From NCBI GenBank assembly GCA_034716535.1, contig JAYEJW010000590.1:1-5963 (forward strand): 5,963 bases of DNA. Direction: 5' to 3'. Of the stretch, positions 4,489-5,963 are shown piece after piece. The first letter of the stretch is position 1, and every line of letters begins with the position of its first letter. Below the pieces are notes generated by a model. That model worked only from the letters and a program-made list of their open reading frames with translations. It had not been told where the DNA came from and ran no database searches. This DNA is from JAYEJW01 sp034716535 (GTDB taxonomy: Bacteria > Pseudomonadota > Gammaproteobacteria > Chromatiales > Chromatiaceae). Made by a program: the position numbers and the translations under genes.

Positions 4489-5828
4489 TCAGCCGCCCCC
4501 GTCGCCTCCACCCCCGTCGCCGCCGTCTCCGTCTCCGAAATCGTCTCCGGCATCGAAACGGCCGTCCGCCGCATCGAGCTCGTCGGCGATGGCGCTATCC
4601 GCGTCACCTTCGAAAGCCTGCTCCGTTTCGTTCTCTTCCGCTGCTTCCTCCGTTTCATTGGAGGTATCGCCGCCACCGTAATCTCTAANNNNNNNNNNNN
4701 NNNNNNNNNNNNNNNNNNNNNNNNNNNNNNNNNNNNNNNNNNNNNNNNNNNNNNNNNNNNNNNNNNNNNNNNNNNNNNNNNNNNNNNNCCGTCCGCCGCA
4801 TCGAGCTCGTCGGCGATGGCGCTATCCGCGTCACCTTCGAAAGCCTGCTCCGTTTCGTTCTCTTCCGCTGCTTCCTCCGTTTCATTGGAGGTATCGCCGC
4901 CACCGTAATCTCTAAAGATCGGTACCAGATGTTCGATTCCGAACGGGGCGTGCTCGCGTGACCGGCCGTTCTCGTCGAGCCGGAAAAGCAACCCCTTCTT
5001 GAAGTGAGGCGGCAACAGGATTCCCCGCGGTTTCAGTGCCGTACGGGCGGCCTCCCAATGTCGTGAGTAGCGTCCACCGAGGAATGGCAGCTCCGGCGGC
5101 ATGAGGAAGATGGTGTTTCCGAAGTGGCCCGATTCCTTGAGGTAATTCATCTCCCACAGGGTGCCGGGTTGGGCCGAGGGGATTGCCAGGATCAAACTCG
5201 CGTCCGCGATGAGGCGCTGGACGTTGGATTGCCAGGCCTCATCGGTGCTGGCCAGGCATCCCGCCCCCACGTGTTCCCCCGGCTGTCCAAGGGCAACCAC
5301 GGGGAGTAGAGGCGCCAGGGAGTACGCCAAAGCGGTTTCCAGATCGATGCCGTTGATATGCAGTTTGTCGGTTGTGGCGAAGGCCCTGAGATAGAGTACG
5401 AACTGGACCGGCTCGTCCCCCTCGGCGGTATCTCTCGCCTCGACCAGACCGGCGAGGTCGCGCGCCGCGCGGTCCATGAGGTTCTGCGCCAGCCGCAGCC
5501 GATGCAGGCGCAGCCGCCATTCGAGCGAGAGTGCGACGACCGCCCAGAGAAATCCCGCGGCAGTCCCCATCAAGAGCCAATCGCTCGCTGGCGGCACGGC
5601 AGCGTAGGCAAGGCTCAGGTAGACCATCACGACAGACAATGCGAGGGCGCTCGACAGCAGTCTGGCGATGAATATGCTTTGCGCCAGCTCAGGGTCCCCG
5701 GCCACAGTGCCGCCTCGTTGGATCATCCGCAGGTCTTGGGATCCCAGGGCGAGGAGGGCGCTAACGTGATCGAGCTTTTCCGATTGAGTGACCTTGGCGA
5801 TTTCGGTGAGGTCCCTTCTCGGGATCAC
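4489..5828 (-). CDS. Two-helix membrane protein with a TIR-like cytosolic domain; interrupted by an artificial assembly gap
   Basis: Reconstructed by collapsing the identical 127-base contig ends, the product is 370 residues with a single continuous frame ending at TGA 4491-4489. A charged N-terminus (1-50) precedes two membrane helices (about 53-77 and 84-104), with a short outer loop, then a helical, Arg-rich linker. The soluble domain (about 140-310) has strand FVLYLRAF, helix DLETALAYSLAPL, strand LPVVALGQPGE, a Trp-led helix WQSNVQRLIADA, strand SLILAIPS and the motif PGTLWEMNYL with Glu226. This order resembles TIR/TIR-like folds, in which a Trp-x-Glu helix supplies the catalytic glutamate of NADase members. 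That function is inference. A tail of Glu/Asp (about 314-346) and Gly/Asp (351-370) follows. The GTG at 5828 lacks a clear ribosome site; the frame stays open to the window edge without ATG, GTG or TTG, so the true start may lie outside. Confidence 0.7.
4562..4688. repeat. 127-base contig-end overlap, left copy
   Basis: These 127 bases are identical to 4789-4915, base by base, and end exactly where the N run begins. In this copy the coding frame continues correctly into the Gly/Asp-rich tail and the stop at 4489. The copy is most likely the same genomic sequence as the right one, duplicated because two contigs that share a k-mer of 127 were joined by a filler gap instead of being merged. Confidence 0.9.
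4689..4788. other. Scaffold gap of exactly 100 N
   Basis: A run of 100 undetermined bases, the usual filler for a gap of unknown size. Because its two borders carry the same 127 bases, the true gap length is probably minus 127, meaning there is no missing sequence. The 227 inserted positions are not a multiple of three, which is why a naive translation goes out of frame and ends in a false Arg/Lys-rich and Thr/Ala-rich tail. Confidence 0.9.
4789..4915. repeat. 127-base contig-end overlap, right copy
   Basis: Identical to 4562-4688. In this copy the minus-strand frame is that of the membrane protein body, reading the acidic NETEEAAEENETEQ region down to ELDAADG. Joining base 4789 directly to base 4561 continues it as GRFDAGDDFGDGDGGDGG. 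Confidence 0.9.
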
Positions 5829-5963
5829 CGTGTCCGACGCTGCGCGCCAAGGAAGTGCGAAGCACGAGGCGCGTAGTCCCCGGTAGCCGTAGGCGCGGGC
5901 ATGTTGCCGCAGTGGCGTAGGGGCCGTAGGTCCCGGAGCGTGTGACCGGCATGCTCGCCGGCT

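Noticed and set aside
4467..4688. Basic, Thr/Ala-rich C-terminus obtained by translating straight through the N gap
   Set aside because: It is the wrong frame of the duplicated 127 bases. Removing the artificial copy gives a different, coherent end at 4489.
4562..4915. A genuine long direct repeat or duplicated protein segment
   Set aside because: Exact identity over exactly 127 bases, borders coinciding with the N run, and frame restoration on collapse are better explained by assembly.

Overview
The window reads as a piece of a GC-rich proteobacterial chromosome, most like a gammaproteobacterium (a Chromatiales or purple-sulfur type would fit; this is an impression from protein style and from the GC-rich hairpin repeats, not a database result). 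It is a draft scaffold: a run of exactly 100 N lies at 4689-4788. All genes I can support are on the minus strand, so the reading order is from high to low coordinates.

Layout in reading order. (1) 5828 to 4489: a two-helix membrane protein with a cytosolic domain whose strand/helix pattern and Trp-Glu motif look TIR-like, and an acidic, Gly/Asp-rich tail. The N gap falls in this tail. It is flanked by two identical 127-base contig ends; collapsing them restores one uninterrupted frame of 370 codons plus a stop. (2) 4488 to 4227: no confident gene. (3) 4226 to 3873: remnant of a MerR-type regulator, only the B12-binding-like domain, with no HTH, in frame with the next gene. (4) 3872 to 2598: a two-part protein, an FKBP/SlyD-like segment followed by a class I SAM-dependent methyltransferase with an unusual motif I. 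(5) 2576 to 2409: a 55-residue helical small protein, whose true start is probably at 2601 behind a one-base frameshift. (6) 2412 to 1468: a 314-residue conserved-looking protein of unknown function, starting with GTG in a GTGA overlap with gene 5. Genes 4-6 form a tightly packed, probably translationally coupled operon. (7) 1467 to 1003: a 465-base intergenic region with two identical-stem GC-rich hairpins and, nearer the next gene, two TTGACA hexamers around a small dyad. (8) 1002 to 208: a DUF2189 integral membrane protein in visibly lower-GC DNA. (9) 207 to 1: mostly non-coding, with a short degraded helix-turn-helix end resembling the C-terminus of transposase-type proteins.

How the genes work together is only partly visible. 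The methyltransferase, the small helical protein and the 314-residue protein are likely one functional unit of unknown substrate. The TIR-like membrane protein stands alone in this window and is the best candidate for an undescribed sensor or effector. The main traps for an annotator are the artificial gap, the read-through fusion of the MerR remnant to the methyltransferase, and the frameshifted small gene.
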